50,532 nt of DNA from Megamonas sp. UBA1796. GTDB taxonomy: Bacteria; Bacillota; Negativicutes; Selenomonadales; Selenomonadaceae. Each line of letters begins with the position of its first letter. The stretch's first letter is position 1. Shown here one piece after another: positions 42,589 to 50,499 of this stretch. A program made the translations under genes and the position numbers. The notes beneath the pieces were generated by a model. It did not search any database. It was given only the letters and a program-made list of their open reading frames with translations, and was not told the origin of the DNA. Location of the stretch: positions 1 to 50,532 of the forward strand of contig DCFU01000029.1 in the NCBI GenBank assembly GCA_002319795.1, given 5' to 3'.

Positions 42589-44088
42589 ATGAAGCTGCAG
42601 CCATCCAGAGAAGAATTTAGAAAGATTGCCGAAGAGACGAATCTTATTGCGGTTTCTACAGAGATATCGACAGATATAGATACGCCTGTATCCATCTACT
42701 ATAAATTGGTAGGCGGGGAAAAAGGTTTTATTCTTGAATCTGTCGATGTGGGACATCAGCTTGGGAGATTTTCGTTTATTGGTATAGAGCCCTTTGTACA
42801 GCTTCAGATTTATAGATCACGGCTGCTTATACAAGAAAATGACCGCATGCGTTGTATTGACGGAACGCCGCTTGAGACCATCAATCAGTACATGGAGTCC
42901 TTCCATACAGCAGCTCAGGATATATTGCTGCCATTGGCAAACGGCGGGCTGGTAGGTTATCTGAATTATGAGATCGTCTCCACTTTTGATCGTGTACGGG
43001 GCCTCGCATTGAAAGATGACGAACTTTTAGGGCAGTTTATGATCTGCCGTATGCTGGTTGTATTCGATCACCAAAAAAATTGTTCGCGGCTCGTCTATTT
43101 AGCAGCATTGGATGGCAGGTCCGCGGATGAAGTTTATGATATGATCCAAAAGAAACTGTTCCAGACTTGTGAGAAGTTGGCAAATTCCAAAGTAATTGTG
43201 CCAGAAATAAATAAGAACAGAAAGGAAAAAGTGGAGCTCATAAAACGTTTCTCTGGTATGCCGCAGCAAGTAGAAATGGCTATCAGGACAGCTAAGGAGC
43301 ATATTGCTGCGGGTGATATTTTTCAGATTGTGTTATCCCGCCAGTTCAGGCAAAAGATTACCAAGCCGCCTTTTCTTTTTTACCGTCGGTTGCGGCAGAT
43401 AAATCCGTCTACGTATATGTTTTATCTGGATTTCGGCACGGTAAAGCTTGTCGGGGCGTCACCCGAAATGCTCGTGAAAGTTTCCGGCAGACAAATCGTT
43501 ACTTATCCTATTGCAGGTACGAGGCCCAGAGGAAAAGACGCCGCTGAGGATGAAGTACTGCAGACGGAGCTGAAGGCAGATGCTAAAGAATGTGCCGAGC
43601 ACTCCATGCTCGTGGATCTGGCTCGCAACGATCTCGGACGTATCAGCTGTGCAGGCAGTGTGAAGGTAACCAAGCTGCGTGAGGTTGAAAAGTTTTCGCA
43701 TGTTATGCATATGGTATCGGAGGTTACAGGAGAATTAAAACAAGGCTATACCCCTATGGATGTGCTGAAGGCCTGTTTCCCGGCAGGAACTGTGAGTGGT
43801 GCACCTAAATTACGAGCGATGGAGCTTATACATAAGTTGGAACCCGTCAAGCGAAAAACGTATGCTGGCACAGTCGGTTACATGGATTTTAGCGGCAATA
43901 TGGATATGTGCATTACGCTCCGGACTATGTGTATCGAAGGCAATGAGGCTGTCGTACAGGCCGGTGCAGGCATAGTGGCAGATTCTGTGCCAGAACAGGA
44001 ATATAAGGAATTCCTGCAAAAAGCGAAAGCACTTTTTAAAGTTATTGAGGAGGTGGAAAACCATGATATTGCTGTTGGACAATTATGA
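42589..44088 (+). CDS. trpE: Anthranilate synthase component I
   Basis: A 499-residue chorismate-utilising enzyme. The N-terminal FILESVDVGHQLGRFSFIG segment corresponds to the LLES feedback site for tryptophan, so allosteric inhibition is expected. The catalytic part has AGDIFQIVLSRQF, YPIAGTRPRGK and FPAGTVSGAPKLRAME. The start ATG lies directly after the trpA stop with GGAGTG upstream. Its position at the 3' side of the operon is unusual. It overlaps trpG by 26 nt. Confidence 0.96.
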   Translation: MKLQPSREEFRKIAEETNLIAVSTEISTDIDTPVSIYYKLVGGEKGFILESVDVGHQLGRFSFIGIEPFVQLQIYRSRLLIQENDRMRCIDGTPLETINQYMESFHTAAQDILLPLANGGLVGYLNYEIVSTFDRVRGLALKDDELLGQFMICRMLVVFDHQKNCSRLVYLAALDGRSADEVYDMIQKKLFQTCEKLANSKVIVPEINKNRKEKVELIKRFSGMPQQVEMAIRTAKEHIAAGDIFQIVLSRQFRQKITKPPFLFYRRLRQINPSTYMFYLDFGTVKLVGASPEMLVKVSGRQIVTYPIAGTRPRGKDAAEDEVLQTELKADAKECAEHSMLVDLARNDLGRISCAGSVKVTKLREVEKFSHVMHMVSEVTGELKQGYTPMDVLKACFPAGTVSGAPKLRAMELIHKLEPVKRKTYAGTVGYMDFSGNMDMCITLRTMCIEGNEAVVQAGAGIVADSVPEQEYKEFLQKAKALFKVIEEVENHDIAVGQL

Positions 44089-44635
44089 TTCCTTCACCTA
44101 TAATCTATACCAGCTCCTATCGGCTTTGGGGGCTGAGGTGGAAGTTGTACGTAATGATTGCATGTGTGTGGAGTCAGCTCTTATACAAGGCTATGATGCT
44201 GTGGTCATATCTCCTGGTCCTGGTATGCCTGGAGATGCAGGGATTACGGAAACACTTATAGAAAAAATAAAGGGAAAGATACCTATTTTGGGCATCTGCC
44301 TTGGGCATCAGGCTATTGGTGAAACTTTTGGTGCCAGAGTTATCAGAGCTAAGGCACCTGTACATGGAAAGACCTCGCTGTTACATCATGCGGGAGATGG
44401 AAGCTATGAAGGAATTCCACAAAACATTGAGGTTGCCCGGTATCATTCCCTGATTCTGGAACGTGCTTCTTTGCCGGATGCTTTGCAGATATCTGCGGAG
44501 CTTGCAGATGGAACTATTATGGGTATCCGCCATCGGGAATATGATATAGAGGGGATGCAGTTTCATCCGGAATCTATTTTGACACCGCAAGGGTATAAGC
44601 TTATGTCAAATTTTCTGCAAAGAATTGCTTCCTGA
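44063..44635 (+). CDS. trpG: Anthranilate synthase component II (glutamine amidotransferase)
   Basis: A 190-residue class I amidotransferase supplying ammonia to TrpE. The triad is Cys79 in GICLGHQ with His168 and Glu170 in FHPES. Sequences of this type can also serve PabB in folate synthesis. ATG 44063 has GGAGGTGG upstream and lies inside the end of trpE, which favours fixed subunit ratios. Last gene of the trp operon. Confidence 0.94.
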   Translation: MILLLDNYDSFTYNLYQLLSALGAEVEVVRNDCMCVESALIQGYDAVVISPGPGMPGDAGITETLIEKIKGKIPILGICLGHQAIGETFGARVIRAKAPVHGKTSLLHHAGDGSYEGIPQNIEVARYHSLILERASLPDALQISAELADGTIMGIRHREYDIEGMQFHPESILTPQGYKLMSNFLQRIAS

Positions 44636-44642
44636 CGATAAA

Positions 44643-44680
44643 AAAGACCGTTCTGCCATGTGCGGCAGAACGGCCTTAGT
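44643..44680. terminator. Bidirectional terminator between trpG and the small membrane protein
   Basis: CCGTTCTGCC (44648-44657) pairs with GGCAGAACGG (44664-44673). The A-run on the left gives a good T-run for the minus-strand gene; the right side (TTAG) is weak for trpG. Confidence 0.8.
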
Positions 44681-44686
44681 GTGTTA

Positions 44687-44914
44687 TTATATATCTTGGA
44701 TTAAATTGTAGACATATGAAGCTTCTGTATTTTCATCTTGTACGAAAAGACTTTCCGGTTTTCCGAAGAGCACACCAACAATATGGGAAATACCAAGACC
44801 CATGAGGGTTGTTGCAACCGGGAAAGCCGGCATAAGGTCTGAGGTGAGGACATAGGAAAGTGTGATGCCACACACAAAAGCGGCACATGCAAACGGAATA
44901 TATAATCTTGCCAT
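44687..44914 (-). CDS. Small two-helix membrane protein
   Basis: A 75-residue minus-strand protein. Two hydrophobic helices (about 5-24 and 30-50, the second GLGISHIVGVLFG) precede a short acidic tail. ATG 44914 has a perfect AGGAGG site 8 nt upstream, a promoter on the minus strand and a T-run terminator, so it is very likely expressed. No family recognised. Confidence 0.72.
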   Translation of the reverse strand: MARLYIPFACAAFVCGITLSYVLTSDLMPAFPVATTLMGLGISHIVGVLFGKPESLFVQDENTEASYVYNLIQDI

Positions 44915-44977
44915 AAGTAAAACCTCCTGCGAATATTTTTTAATGATGAATAAATTTAAAAACACATTATATGTGAA

Positions 44978-45006
44978 AATTTACACCTTAAGTAGGATAA
45001 TGTCAA
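44978..45006 (-). promoter_or_regulatory. Promoter of the small membrane protein
   Basis: On the minus strand TTGACA (45006-45001), a 17-bp spacer and TAAATT (44983-44978). Confidence 0.6.
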
Positions 45007-45183
45007 TTCTTTTAGGTAAAGCTTCTATATTAAAAATCATTCGATATGTTGTTTGATTTAGAAAACACAATCAACATGCAGAAAAAAAGCAGGTTTTGAA
45101 AAATCACATTGTCAAACAACCTTGTCAGGGATTCGGAAACTTTATGATGTACATCTTGGTATATATAAACTTAAAAAATTATA

Positions 45184-45219
45184 TTGCATAAAAACAAGAC
45201 TATGATGTATAATTATACT
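45184..45219 (+). promoter_or_regulatory. Promoter with possible ARG box before the acetyltransferase
   Basis: TTGCAT (45184-45189), an 18-bp spacer and TATAAT (45208-45213). The -10 lies inside the palindrome GTATAATTATAC (45207-45218), which resembles the ArgR site TGAATAATTATTCA. Repression by arginine would fit the ArgA-like gene. Confidence 0.5.
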
Positions 45220-45235
45220 TAGAGGTGTATGGATT

Positions 45236-45688
45236 ATGCTGTATAGAAAACCTGCTTTTGCAGATGTAGAGGCGATTTATGATTTGGTCAATAATTATGC
45301 GCATGATGGCGTTATGCTGGCACGCTCACGTAACACGCTATATGAGACTCTGCGCGATATGATTGTAGCGGAAGGAAACGGAAGAATCCTTGGTGTAGGA
45401 GGGCTGCATATTACATGGGACAGGTTGGCAGAAATTCGAACCATGGCAGTTCAGCCGGAGACCGTACGGCAGGGGATAGGGGCGGAAATTGTCAAACGCC
45501 TCATAGAGGAAGCGCGAATTCTTGGTGTGGATAAGGTGTTTACACTGACCTATAAGCCAGGATTCTTTCAAACTTTGGGTTTTGAAATCATTACGAAAGA
45601 AGAACTTCCCCATAAGGTGTGGAAGGATTGTATTGATTGTCCCAAATTCCCGAATTGCGATGAAACTGCGATGATAAAAACCTTATGA
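45236..45688 (+). CDS. GNAT N-acetyltransferase, short ArgA-like N-acetylglutamate synthase candidate
   Basis: A 150-residue GNAT protein. Acetyl-CoA binding lies around VQPETVRQGIGAEIVKRL (Q/RxxGxG/A-type loop). The C-terminal Cys-containing tail LPHKVWKDCIDCPKFPNC is shared with the stand-alone short ArgA proteins that make N-acetylglutamate for arginine synthesis. The substrate is thus inferred. Start ATG 45236 with GAGGTG. Its promoter overlaps a possible ARG box, which supports the idea. Confidence 0.75.
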   Translation: MLYRKPAFADVEAIYDLVNNYAHDGVMLARSRNTLYETLRDMIVAEGNGRILGVGGLHITWDRLAEIRTMAVQPETVRQGIGAEIVKRLIEEARILGVDKVFTLTYKPGFFQTLGFEIITKEELPHKVWKDCIDCPKFPNCDETAMIKTL

Positions 45689-45774
45689 TAAAGTGGAATG
45701 TGAAAAACATAGGTTTTATATTGCGTTCAGCTGTATTTTGAAGGGTAAAATTTAAAGGAGCAATAGATGCACGC

Positions 45775-45808
45775 AAGCGGTTATCTTTTATGGATAGCCG
45801 CTTTTTTA
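45775..45808 (+). terminator. Intrinsic terminator after the acetyltransferase
   Basis: AAGCGG-T-TATC and GATA-G-CCGCTT form a stem with a 7-nt loop, followed by TTTTATTTTG. An AAAGGAG-ATG pair just before it opens a frame into the MBL gene. Confidence 0.78.
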
Positions 45809-45862
45809 TTTTGTTTGGGAATGCTATACTGGAAAGAAAATCCATGTATAGGTGGGGATGTT

Positions 45863-46684
45863 ATGAAAATTACCATGTTAGTAGATAATCACACTATGAT
45901 AGATGCATATTACTTGGGAGAACCTGCCGTATCTTATTTTATTGAGGAGTCCGGGCATAAATATTTATTTGATGCTGGTTATTCGGATGTGGTTTTAAAA
46001 AATGCCTTGGCAATGCATATTTCGCTTGCTGATCTTTCAGGAGTTATTTTGTCACATGGACATAATGATCATACCAGAGGCTTAACATATTTGATCAAAC
46101 AAAAGCGTCAGAAAATGTTAGCGAAGCCAAGACTCATTGCCCATCCGGATGTCTTTTTAAAAAGATCTGAAAATGGTGCGGAGATTGGTTGCCCCATTAA
46201 AAAAAATGTTTTGGAAGAATACTTTTCTTTAAGCTTAAGCCGGTCTCCGCTTTGGCTTACGGACCGGCTGGTCTTTTTAGGAGAAATTGAACGATCCAAT
46301 GATTTTGAATCTAAAATTCCCGTAGGGACTTTTCAAGAAAATAATAAAAATATTCCTGATTATGTGGTTGATGATAGTGCACTGGTTTATCATGCAAAAA
46401 ATGGTTTGGTTGTCATAACCGGTTGTTCACATTCCGGCATATGCAATATCATTGAACAGGCAAAAAGAATTTGTAAGGAAGAACGAGTGACTCATGTTAT
46501 CGGCGGGTTTCATCTTTTGCATACACCACCTGAGAAAATGAAAAAAACATGTGATTATTTTAGGGAGTTAAAAGCAAGGGAAGTTTATGCAGCACATTGT
46601 ACAGACCTTAATGCTAAAATCGCCCTTGCAGCTGTGACAACTGTAAAAGAGGCTGGCGTAGGCGTAGAGTTATACTATGAATGA
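45863..46684 (+). CDS. MBL-fold metallo-hydrolase (COG1237-like)
   Basis: A 273-residue metallo-beta-lactamase-fold protein. The metal motif is SHGHNDHTRGL, with further ligands in TGCSHSGICN and GGFHLL. This pattern belongs to the group annotated as related to dihydropterin / ribofuranosylaminobenzene phosphate synthase; the true substrate is unknown. I choose ATG 45863 (AGGTGGGG upstream), the usual N terminus MKITMLVDN, with an extended -10 (TG-C-TATACT, 45822-45830) before it. An in-frame ATG at 45767 with AAAGGAG would add a hydrophobic 32-residue extension. Confidence 0.85.
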   Translation: MKITMLVDNHTMIDAYYLGEPAVSYFIEESGHKYLFDAGYSDVVLKNALAMHISLADLSGVILSHGHNDHTRGLTYLIKQKRQKMLAKPRLIAHPDVFLKRSENGAEIGCPIKKNVLEEYFSLSLSRSPLWLTDRLVFLGEIERSNDFESKIPVGTFQENNKNIPDYVVDDSALVYHAKNGLVVITGCSHSGICNIIEQAKRICKEERVTHVIGGFHLLHTPPEKMKKTCDYFRELKAREVYAAHCTDLNAKIALAAVTTVKEAGVGVELYYE

Positions 46685-46789
46685 AAAAATTTATTTTAAA
46701 GTGGGGACTATTATTGAATCATACGAAATACGTTCTGGAGAATATAGTTCATATTGTTGTGAGATATTTATAAAAGTGAGTGATAGGAA

Positions 46790-47380
46790 ATGCAAAAAAA
46801 TATATGGTATAAATTAGGGATACTTGCTCAAATGCTTCTGGGGACAGGTTTGGCTTTGTATGGTTTAAGTGCTTTACTTTATGTAGATATGGGAGATTAT
46901 CCTGAAATATGGGGTGCACGTGGTGCGTTTATTCAGGCGATTGCAGCGCTGATTATGATTTGTGTTACCATTAGCATCCATTTTCATCAAAGCAAGATTG
47001 AGGCAGAAGAAGAGAAACTAATGGTTTGTCAGATAAATCTTTCCTTGTACGAAAAGCGGTATAAAATTTATGATGCAACGATCAATATCTTGGATAATTT
47101 TGGACATAAAGACATAAAGACACCAGAGAGTCCGAATCATTGGCATGCTTATCACGAACGCATAGATACAGCTGTTAATGAATTTTCGTTTAAGACGCGA
47201 GAGAAGAATTTTTTATTTGATGATGTATTGGTGAGATACATAAATGATATTGCTACCATGATAAACAAACTAAAATATTGTAAAAGCGAGGAGTTACATG
47301 AAACAAGGCAGCATATTTGTGCGACATTCGATCAGGTCAACGAGAGATTTGAACCATATCTTGATTTCAAGAAAATATGA
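46790..47380 (+). CDS. Membrane protein of unknown function
   Basis: A 196-residue protein. Two membrane helices (about 8-31 and 46-65) are followed by a cytosolic helical domain containing NLSLYEKRYKIYDA, a phrase seen in many uncharacterised bacterial membrane proteins. ATG 46790 has GATAGGAA upstream. It stands alone between the MBL gene and the aro T-box. No catalytic motif is visible; a role as sensor or defence effector would be speculation. Confidence 0.7.
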   Translation: MQKNIWYKLGILAQMLLGTGLALYGLSALLYVDMGDYPEIWGARGAFIQAIAALIMICVTISIHFHQSKIEAEEEKLMVCQINLSLYEKRYKIYDATINILDNFGHKDIKTPESPNHWHAYHERIDTAVNEFSFKTREKNFLFDDVLVRYINDIATMINKLKYCKSEELHETRQHICATFDQVNERFEPYLDFKKI

Positions 47381-47618
47381 TTTACTTGAGGTATAGGATG
47401 GTGTAGTTTTTCTTACGTTCAGGCAGGTAGCTTATGCGTTTCCAACAGAACATCGGATGCTTTAAAAAAGGCGATGAAATATCATCACATAGGTGCGTGA
47501 TGAGTCGTAAATTATTTTAAAAATATGGCCAATATTTTGGCCGTTATCCATGGGATATATCAAAAAATATGCTTGGAAAGGAAAATTGTATTCTTGAAAA
47601 AGATTTTTAAATTTTTTG
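47381..47618. other. Intergenic region before the aro T-box promoter
   Basis: Contains two short perfect hairpins, GGCCAA/TTGGCC (47527-47542) and TATCC/GGATA (47545-47557), without a T-run. Nothing else recognised. Confidence 0.45.
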
Positions 47619-47647
47619 TTGACAATGAGATGCTTAGCTGATATAGT
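47619..47647 (+). promoter_or_regulatory. Promoter of the aro-tyrA operon
   Basis: TTGACA (47619-47624), a 17-bp spacer, TATAGT (47642-47647) with an extended TG at 47639-47640. Confidence 0.85.
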
Positions 47648-47659
47648 AACATCCATCAA

Positions 47660-47917
47660 GAGAAAATGTGATGAACAGGAAAAGTAAATGGCTGAGATCT
47701 TTACAGAGAGCTGCGGGTAGGTGCAACGCAGTGGTTGGGGCCATGGAAATACACCTGTGAGCAGCAGGCTGAAATGAAGTAGGCCGGGCCGGATGCCACC
47801 GTTATCATAGGCTAGAGTATGTCAGTACTCGAAGAGAGAGGCTTGCTTTCCGGCAAGCAGGGTGGTACCACGGGTTATAAGCTCGTCCCTGTAGAGGGGG
47901 GCGGGCTTTTTTTGTGT
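47660..47917 (+). promoter_or_regulatory. Tyr-specific T-box leader
   Basis: Lower stem ACAGG/CCTGT, AGTA loop strand (47683-47686) and specifier strand GGAAA-TAC with the Tyr codon at 47750-47752. Next come a stem GCTTGC/GCAAGC (47841-47858) and the canonical T-box AGGGTGGTACCACGG (47859-47873), whose UGGU fits the A73 end of tRNA-Tyr. The terminator AGCTCGTCCC / GGGGGGCGGGCT plus T-run ends it. The specifier was placed by alignment with the Trp leader in this window. Confidence 0.9.
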
Positions 47918-47947
47918 ATTTATTTAATTAAAAGGGAGGCATATATT

Positions 47948-48958
47948 ATGATTATCGTAATGAGTCCGACGTCTACACAGGATGATTTGGAAAAGGTCCA
48001 GCAAAAGATATTGCAAAGGGGTCTTCAGTACCATATGTCTACGGGCGAATCGAGAACTATTGTAGGCGTTATTGGTGATAAAAAAGCAATCGCGAATTTG
48101 CAGATGAATGCTTTTAGCGGTGTAGAAAAGACTGTGAGAATCACAGAAAAATATAAGCTTGTAAGCCGTGAATTCAAGCCGGAGGATACCATTGTTGATG
48201 TTGGCGGAGTCAAGGTAGGCGGCGGACATCTGGCGATTATGGCTGGTCCATGCGCAGTGGAAAGTATGGACCAGCTCATGGAGGCTGCGCAATGTGTTAA
48301 GGCGGCGGGTGCGCAATTTCTGCGAGGCGGTGCATTTAAACCGCGTACCTCACCTTATGATTTTCAGGGATTGGAGGAGGAAGGGCTGCAGATGCTCCGT
48401 CAGGCAGGGGATGCAGTTGGATTGAAAGTTGTAACTGAAATCGTTAACATGAATGATATCGGACTTTTGTGCAAGTATGCCGATGTGTTGCAGATTGGTG
48501 CCCGCAATATGCAGAATTTCCAGCTCTTAAAGGCGGTTGGCAAGACACAAATGCCAGTGCTTTTGAAACGGGGTCTTTCTGCAACAATCAATGAATGGTT
48601 GAATGCCGCAGAATATATTATCAGTGAGGGAAACGAAAATATAATATTTTGCGAACGAGGCATCCGTACATATGAGACCTTTACACGTAATACACTGGAC
48701 CTCAGTGCCGTGGCAGCTGTTAAGGAATTGTCGCATTTGCCTGTTATTGTGGATCCAAGTCATGGCACAGGCCGTTGGCAGATGGTGCTGCCGATGTCCC
48801 GGGCGGCTATAGCGGCTGGCGCAGACGGACTCATGATAGAAGTACATCCGCATCCGGAGGTTGCGTTGAGTGACGGAGATCAGTCCCTGCGACCAGAAAA
48901 TTTCAGGGTTCTTATGGATGAGGTACACCGTATCGCGCAGGCTATGGGGAGAAAATAA
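47948..48958 (+). CDS. aroF: 3-deoxy-7-phosphoheptulonate synthase (DAHP synthase, type I-beta)
   Basis: A 336-residue enzyme condensing PEP and erythrose 4-phosphate, the first step of aromatic synthesis. An N-terminal regulatory ferredoxin-like domain (about 1-70, MIIVMSPTSTQDDLEKV) precedes the barrel with AGPCAVES, FKPRTSPYDFQG and DPSHGTGRW. This is the I-beta layout, usually feedback-regulated through the N domain. ATG 47948 follows GGGAGG. The Tyr T-box suggests induction on tyrosine shortage. tyrA follows without a gap. Confidence 0.95.
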   Translation: MIIVMSPTSTQDDLEKVQQKILQRGLQYHMSTGESRTIVGVIGDKKAIANLQMNAFSGVEKTVRITEKYKLVSREFKPEDTIVDVGGVKVGGGHLAIMAGPCAVESMDQLMEAAQCVKAAGAQFLRGGAFKPRTSPYDFQGLEEEGLQMLRQAGDAVGLKVVTEIVNMNDIGLLCKYADVLQIGARNMQNFQLLKAVGKTQMPVLLKRGLSATINEWLNAAEYIISEGNENIIFCERGIRTYETFTRNTLDLSAVAAVKELSHLPVIVDPSHGTGRWQMVLPMSRAAIAAGADGLMIEVHPHPEVALSDGDQSLRPENFRVLMDEVHRIAQAMGRK

Positions 48959-49846
48959 ATGGCAAAGATACAATTGGCAATTATAGGTGTAGGCCTTATT
49001 GGAGGATCTTTGGGACTGGCTTTGAAGGATAAGATGGGCGACGATATTTACATTACAGGTATGTCGCGTACGCAGGCTTCGATGGATGCTGCCTTAGCGT
49101 GCAGGGCCATTGATATGGCTTCACCGGATATCGAGAAAGTCGTAAAAGATGCAGATATTGTTTTTTTGAGTACGCCGGTACTTCAAATCGTGCCTATGGT
49201 ACAAAAATTATTGCCATATCTGCGCCCAGGGACGATACTGACCGATGCCGGGAGTACGAAGCAATACATCTGGCAGGGAATCCGGGATCTATTGCCCCCG
49301 GATATATACTATATTGCTGGTCACCCAATGACAGGCAAGGAAAAAAGTGGTGTTGAGGCGGCAAATAAGGATTTGTTTGTCAATAAATGTTATGTCATTG
49401 TAGAAGATACCGGTGCACCGAAGGAGGCTCATGAAAAACTTATGTCGGTACTCTGCTTTACAGGAGCAAATTTTACTACTTTGGATATTGCCAGGCATGA
49501 TCGCTGCGCTTCTGTCATCAGCCATGTGCCACACATAGCTGCTGCTGCGTTGGTTACATTGCTCAACCGGAGTGCTGATGATATGGAATCCTGTCTAAAG
49601 CTTGCGGGTGGGGGATTCAAGGATACGACACGGATTGCTTCATCTAATTCAGATATGTGGGCGGATATTTGCATGACGAACCCAGAGGCTATTGTGAAAA
49701 ATCTAAGAGAATTGCAAAGCATACTTGGAGAGGTAATATCCTCTATTGAGCTGCAGGATCGCCAGGCCGTATATGATTATTTTTCCGCGTCAAAGAAACG
49801 CCGTGATTGCATACTTGACAAGACAGAAAAGATGTTTGAGATTTGA
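48959..49846 (+). CDS. tyrA: Prephenate dehydrogenase
   Basis: A 295-residue NAD(P)-dependent enzyme making 4-hydroxyphenylpyruvate for tyrosine. The Rossmann motif GVGLIGGSLGLAL is at residues 10-22, and the catalytic region contains AGHPMTGKEKSG and HDRCASVISHVPH. The ATG directly follows the aroF stop, so the two are co-transcribed under the Tyr T-box. There is no C-terminal ACT domain (length ends near 295). Confidence 0.95.
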   Translation: MAKIQLAIIGVGLIGGSLGLALKDKMGDDIYITGMSRTQASMDAALACRAIDMASPDIEKVVKDADIVFLSTPVLQIVPMVQKLLPYLRPGTILTDAGSTKQYIWQGIRDLLPPDIYYIAGHPMTGKEKSGVEAANKDLFVNKCYVIVEDTGAPKEAHEKLMSVLCFTGANFTTLDIARHDRCASVISHVPHIAAAALVTLLNRSADDMESCLKLAGGGFKDTTRIASSNSDMWADICMTNPEAIVKNLRELQSILGEVISSIELQDRQAVYDYFSASKKRRDCILDKTEKMFEI

Positions 49847-49854
49847 GATTACAT

Positions 49855-49883
49855 TTGAATTCTGTTCCATGATACCCTATAAT
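49855..49883 (+). promoter_or_regulatory. Promoter of the UPF0158 gene
   Basis: TTGAAT (49855-49860), a 17-bp spacer and TATAAT (49878-49883). Confidence 0.8.
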
Positions 49884-49914
49884 AGGCTTATCAACTTGAA
49901 ATGGGGTAGCGGGA

Positions 49915-50352
49915 TTGAAGGTAAATTTGGCGGATATAGTAACAGCGTTGAAAAAATCTGATGTGATGCAGGGCTATGTAGATATAGCAAATGGCAGGGT
50001 GGTTTTATTCGGTGAAGATTTTTCTGAGGATATGGCTGATCGGGATGAGTCTGAGGAAGAAAGACTGGAGCATGTTTTTTCTATTGAGGACCAATGGCAG
50101 CAATATGTTGCACTGCCCAATGTGTATGATGAAGAAAAGGAAATAATGCGGAGATTTGCTTCTGATTTAGAGGATGCAGACCAAAGAAGCGTACTTTTAC
50201 AAGTCGTACAAGGTTCTGGGGCAGTAGCTCGTTTTGAACGGCAGTTAAAAAAAATGCTGTTGACTGAAAACTGGCAGTTGTATATGCTTGAATATTTACG
50301 GAATGTGGCTCGTGATTGGTGTGAGGAAAATGCGATTGAATATGAAGAATGA
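49915..50352 (+). CDS. UPF0158 family protein
   Basis: A 145-residue acidic, soluble protein. It fits UPF0158: N-terminal VNLADIVTAL, the LPNVYDEEKEIMRRFASDL block, the QGSGAVARFERQLKK core and the terminal WCEENAIEYEE. The role of the family is unknown. The start is TTG 49915, with GGGGTAGCGGG upstream; no in-frame ATG precedes the conserved region. Own promoter and terminator. Confidence 0.85.
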   Translation: MKVNLADIVTALKKSDVMQGYVDIANGRVVLFGEDFSEDMADRDESEEERLEHVFSIEDQWQQYVALPNVYDEEKEIMRRFASDLEDADQRSVLLQVVQGSGAVARFERQLKKMLLTENWQLYMLEYLRNVARDWCEENAIEYEE

Positions 50353-50360
50353 TTTTGTAT

Positions 50361-50400
50361 ATCCGAAGCCATCATAGAAGGTGGTTTCGGATTTTTTTTT
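50361..50400 (+). terminator. Intrinsic terminator after the UPF0158 gene
   Basis: ATCCGAAGCCATC pairs with GGTGGTTTCGGAT (one G-U) around the loop ATAGAA, followed by a run of nine T. Confidence 0.92.
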
Positions 50401-50431
50401 AAAATAGATGAATTAAATTTTCATCTACGCG

Positions 50432-50460
50432 TTGACAAGATATGGATGAATCGGTATAAT
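50432..50460 (+). promoter_or_regulatory. Consensus promoter of the tRNA gene
   Basis: TTGACA (50432-50437), a 17-bp spacer and TATAAT (50455-50460): both hexamers perfect, as expected for a tRNA transcription unit. Confidence 0.93.
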
Positions 50461-50499
50461 AATATTTGTCGCTGATACAGCGTCATGAAATTTTGTAAT

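Larger units (their letters stand above)
44915..45235. other. Divergent intergenic region
   Basis: About 321 bp with a promoter for each flanking gene. A perfect 9-bp inverted repeat, GTTGTTTGA (45048-45056) and TCAAACAAC (45112-45120), lies between them, 55 nt apart. No ORF of note. Confidence 0.5.
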
